A DNA stretch of 48,237 nt from NCBI GenBank assembly GCA_934646835.1, contig CAKUES010000014.1, positions 1 to 48,237 on the forward strand, read 5' to 3'. The position numbers and the translations under genes were made by a program. Shown here one piece after another: positions 45,668 through 48,237 of this stretch. This DNA is from an uncultured Coriobacteriales bacterium (GTDB lineage: Bacteria; Actinomycetota; Coriobacteriia; Coriobacteriales; QAMH01). The notes below the pieces were generated by a model, which saw only the letters and a program-made list of their open reading frames with translations, was not told the origin of the DNA and made no database searches. Position 1 is the first letter of the stretch; the number at the start of each line of letters is the position of its first letter.

Positions 45668-48237
45668 ATGAAGATCTCCAACGCATCCAAGAAGGTCCTG
45701 GCCTCCGCGCTGTCCGCGGCCATGGTCGTCGCCTTCGCACCCGCAGCTGCTTTCGCAACGCCCGCCGCTGGCTCCGGCGCTGCGAAGTACGTCAGCGTCA
45801 CCTTCGACTCCAACGGCAACACCGCCGCTGCTCCCGCACCTGCCTACAAGCAGCTGCTGCAAGAGGACGGCAAGTACTACGTCGAGGTCACCAGCGACAC
45901 CCAGTCCGGCACGGTCAACGGCTACAGCTTCAGCAACTGGTTCATCGACGCCAACAGCGACGGCGTCGTGAGCGAGGGCGAGGCAGTCTCCAAGGCTGAC
46001 GCAACCGCAAGTACCAGGTACTTCATCGAGGTCCCCGCAGACGCCACCGCCGTCACCCTGAAGGCCGCCTACAACAACCCGGTCGTCAACAAGTTCGCCG
46101 GCACCGAGTTCGCAACCGGCGACTACGTCGACCCCGCTGAGACCTCCACCACCATCGAGGCAGACGTGCCCCAGATCACCGCGACCGTCGCCAACGACGG
46201 TGTCTCCGGCCACACCTACGTGCTGACCGTCAAGAACCCCAACGACGTCACCGTCGCCACCAAGACCTTCGGCGCCGGCCAGGGCCAGACCGCAGTCTCC
46301 GAGCTGAAGGGCAGCCACGTCGTCTCCTTCTCCGACAAGGCCCTCTCCTCCGACGACATGGCCACCTACAAGCGCAACCTCCTCGCAGGCGAGTACAAGG
46401 TGACCCTGACCGACAACGGCAAGGAGGTCTCCTCCCAGAAGCTGAGCCTGGCCACCATCACCGTCAAGGTCGGCTCCAAGACCGAGACCGGCCTCGCACA
46501 GGTCAAGGGCTCCGTCAACCTGACCGAGATCAACGGCCTCGGCTCCGACTACAAGGCATACGTCGACGCAGACGACTACTACGTCGCAGACGCCGCCGAC
46601 GTCGCTGTCAAGGGCGACGCGACCTACACCGCAGTCGAGCAGGAGACCCTGTTCTCTGCCGCTCCCGCATACGACGAGACTGACCGCAACCTGACCTTCA
46701 CCGTCAGCGCCGGCGCAACTGGCGCCAAGTACGCGGTCAGCGTCGACGGCCCCTCCGGCACCGTCTACACCGCCGCCAACTCCGGTGCCTACACCGTCTC
46801 CTTCGACCAGACCTCCAAGAACGCCCGCACCTCCGCTTCCGAGCAGGCCGGCGACTACGTCGTGACCGCCACCATCACCGAGGCAGACGGCACCGTCAAG
46901 ACCGCCAAGACCAAGTTCACCCTGACCGAGGTCAAGGTCGAGGCTGGCGAGGGCACCGAGTACACCAACGCCGACGCAGTCCACAGCTTCTTCACCGACG
47001 ACACCGCCGAGGCAGGCCTCGCGTCCTTCGTCGACGGCAAGAAGACCGGCACCCAGCTCAAGGACGGCTTCGAGAACATCTCCTGGCAGCTCAACGGCGC
47101 AGCCGCAGTCTCCGCCAACAAGGCCAAGGCCGGCCAGGTCAACACCCTGACCTCCGTCGCGACCGCCAAGGGCTACGCAGCCGCCCCCGAGTACTCCGTC
47201 GCCAAGATCTCCGTCACCGGCGCTGACGACCAGTACATCCTGAGCCTCACCCCGGCTGCAGGCACCACCCTCACCGTCACCGGTGCCAAGACCGGTGCAG
47301 CCATCGCCAAGGGCACCGACGGCAAGTACAACGTGACCGCTGAGAACGCCTCCGGCGGCAAGATCACCATCGCCGGCGTCGACGGCAAGGGCACTGCCAT
47401 CAAGACCATCGAGCTCGTCCCCGCCACCGCTTCCGTGAAGACCGACTGGGCCAAGGCAACGGCCGGCGGCAAGAGCCCCCTCGAGGCCAACATCGGCAAC
47501 ACCACCACCAAGTGGCTGGCAACCGACGGCGTGAAGGCCGCAGTCGAGGCCGGCAAGGCCGCAGTCGAGGCCTACGCCGGCAAGTACTTCGCCGCCGCCA
47601 CCGAGGGCGACGAGGTCGAGGCCGCTGCGTACAAGGCGCTCTACGAGGCAGTCGCCGCTGAGGCCGACGCGCAGGTCAAGGCATACGAGAACGGCGCGCT
47701 GGTCGTCGCCGGCAAGAAGGTTTACTCCATGACCGCCGACCAGTACAACAAGAACGTCGCCTCCCTCGAGAAGGCCAAGAAGAACGTCGCTGCCGCAGTC
47801 AAGACCGCCGGCAAGGACAACGCCACCCTCGCAGCTGCATACAAGGCAGGCTTCGCCACCACTGGTGACAAGAGCGCCGTCAAGGCGGCCCAGGACGCCC
47901 TGACCCTGACCAAGAACGTCACCGAGGAGAAGTACAAGGCCGAGGACGTCACCGCGGCAGCAGACGTCACCGCAGCCCTGAAGGCAGCCAAGACCGCCGA
48001 CGAGGCAAAGGCAGCCCTCGAGGCCTACTCCAAGCTGTCCGACGACGCCAAGAAGCTCGTCGCCACCGCCGACGTCGCAGCAGCCCAGAAGATCGTCACC
48101 GACGCTGAGATGGCCGCAGAGCTGAAGAACGCACAGGACGACGCAGCAGTCTCCAAGGTCAAGGGCAAGACCGTCAAGGCCAAGGCCAAGAAGGCCACCA
48201 AGTCCTCCCTCAAGGTCGTGACCTCCAAGTCCGGTGC
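45668..48237 (+). CDS. Large, highly codon-biased surface protein, S-layer-like (3' end outside window)
   Basis: 856 codons visible, no stop. Signal peptide MKISNASKKVLASALSAAMV continuing VAFAPAAAFA, the same as in the LRR proteins. The mature part begins AGSGAAKYVSVTFDSNGNTA; it is Ala/Thr/Val/Lys/Asp rich, nearly without Cys, with beta-type repeats (GEYKVTLTDNGKE, GAYTVSFDQTSK, GDYVVTATITEADG) and then an Ala/Lys/Glu-rich helical region (about 620-830: KAAVEAGKAAVEAYAGKYF, AALKAAKTADEAKAALEAYS). The last visible residues VKGKTVKAKAKKATKSSLKV resemble the start of a C-terminal domain. Codon use is almost entirely C-ending, as in the most highly expressed genes. An S-layer or major envelope protein is my best guess; no SLH domain is visible. 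Confidence 0.85.
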   Translation, partial: MKISNASKKVLASALSAAMVVAFAPAAAFATPAAGSGAAKYVSVTFDSNGNTAAAPAPAYKQLLQEDGKYYVEVTSDTQSGTVNGYSFSNWFIDANSDGVVSEGEAVSKADATASTRYFIEVPADATAVTLKAAYNNPVVNKFAGTEFATGDYVDPAETSTTIEADVPQITATVANDGVSGHTYVLTVKNPNDVTVATKTFGAGQGQTAVSELKGSHVVSFSDKALSSDDMATYKRNLLAGEYKVTLTDNGKEVSSQKLSLATITVKVGSKTETGLAQVKGSVNLTEINGLGSDYKAYVDADDYYVADAADVAVKGDATYTAVEQETLFSAAPAYDETDRNLTFTVSAGATGAKYAVSVDGPSGTVYTAANSGAYTVSFDQTSKNARTSASEQAGDYVVTATITEADGTVKTAKTKFTLTEVKVEAGEGTEYTNADAVHSFFTDDTAEAGLASFVDGKKTGTQLKDGFENISWQLNGAAAVSANKAKAGQVNTLTSVATAKGYAAAPEYSVAKISVTGADDQYILSLTPAAGTTLTVTGAKTGAAIAKGTDGKYNVTAENASGGKITIAGVDGKGTAIKTIELVPATASVKTDWAKATAGGKSPLEANIGNTTTKWLATDGVKAAVEAGKAAVEAYAGKYFAAATEGDEVEAAAYKALYEAVAAEADAQVKAYENGALVVAGKKVYSMTADQYNKNVASLEKAKKNVAAAVKTAGKDNATLAAAYKAGFATTGDKSAVKAAQDALTLTKNVTEEKYKAEDVTAAADVTAALKAAKTADEAKAALEAYSKLSDDAKKLVATADVAAAQKIVTDAEMAAELKNAQDDAAVSKVKGKTVKAKAKKATKSSLKVVTSKSG

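Noticed and set aside
1..48237. tRNA or rRNA genes
   Set aside because: No cloverleaf with a T-loop GGTTCGA plus CCA-type acceptor pairing and no rRNA-like conserved stretch was found; the GGTTCGATT at 17594 lacks the other arms.

Overview
The window looks like a chromosome segment of a high-GC, strictly anaerobic actinobacterium of the class Coriobacteriia, probably a gut or oral Eggerthellaceae/Atopobiaceae-type organism. Genus is not resolved. The basis is gene content: a radical SAM/SPASM enzyme, formate-tetrahydrofolate ligase, an iron-sulfur L-serine dehydratase, a cytoplasmic molybdopterin oxidoreductase operon, BspA-like leucine-rich-repeat surface proteins and GC-rich codon use. I see no rRNA, tRNA or CRISPR array.

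Layout. 1-2863 (minus): FecCD permease (cut by the window edge), substrate-binding lipoprotein and a NirJ/AhbD-like radical SAM protein, probably an iron/heme-related unit. 3240-3980: TipAL-type MerR regulator. 4536-6206: fhs, with two near-identical palindromes upstream. 7010-8668: single-chain L-serine dehydratase. 9144-14530 (minus): a small type IV pilus locus (pilM, pilN, pilO, prepilin peptidase and a prepilin-like protein) interrupted by an AT-richer nuclease-like gene. 14637-16169: MATE exporter. 16470-18025: two tandem CU-rich candidate small RNAs, then two tandem 77-residue proteins, each with its own terminator. 18527-23176: a BspA-like surface protein split by an in-frame TGA. 23699-25350: a 54-residue helix-turn-helix protein behind a perfect palindrome, and a Fic-fold protein that has lost its catalytic motif. 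25747-31063: a molybdenum enzyme, its iron-sulfur subunit, a VOC protein and an MFS transporter. This resembles the soluble catechol-dehydroxylase loci of gut Coriobacteriia and is the most interesting metabolic system here. 31838-34186: LRR surface protein. 34392-37162: remains of a defence-type island (HerA ATPase fragment, two unknown proteins, AbiEii remnant). 37515-38429: membrane protein. 38938-41568: mosaic LRR surface protein. 41744-42403: decayed IS256-type transposase. 42518-45092: LRR gene copy without promoter or signal peptide. 45668-end: very strongly expressed-looking surface protein, cut by the window edge.

Two themes recur. First, the surface proteins share a signal peptide and a near-identical LRR C-terminal cassette but differ completely in the exposed middle part; one copy is silent and truncated, which suggests recombinational diversification. 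Second, intergenic DNA is loaded with dispersed palindromes of at least three families: (i) about 20 short hairpins with interchangeable cores behind a common GTAGG edge; (ii) six 130-190 nt long-stem elements whose arms covary; (iii) 104-nt nested palindromes sitting behind gene ends. I could not match any of these families to a described one. All functional statements rest on reading motifs by eye; no database search was run.
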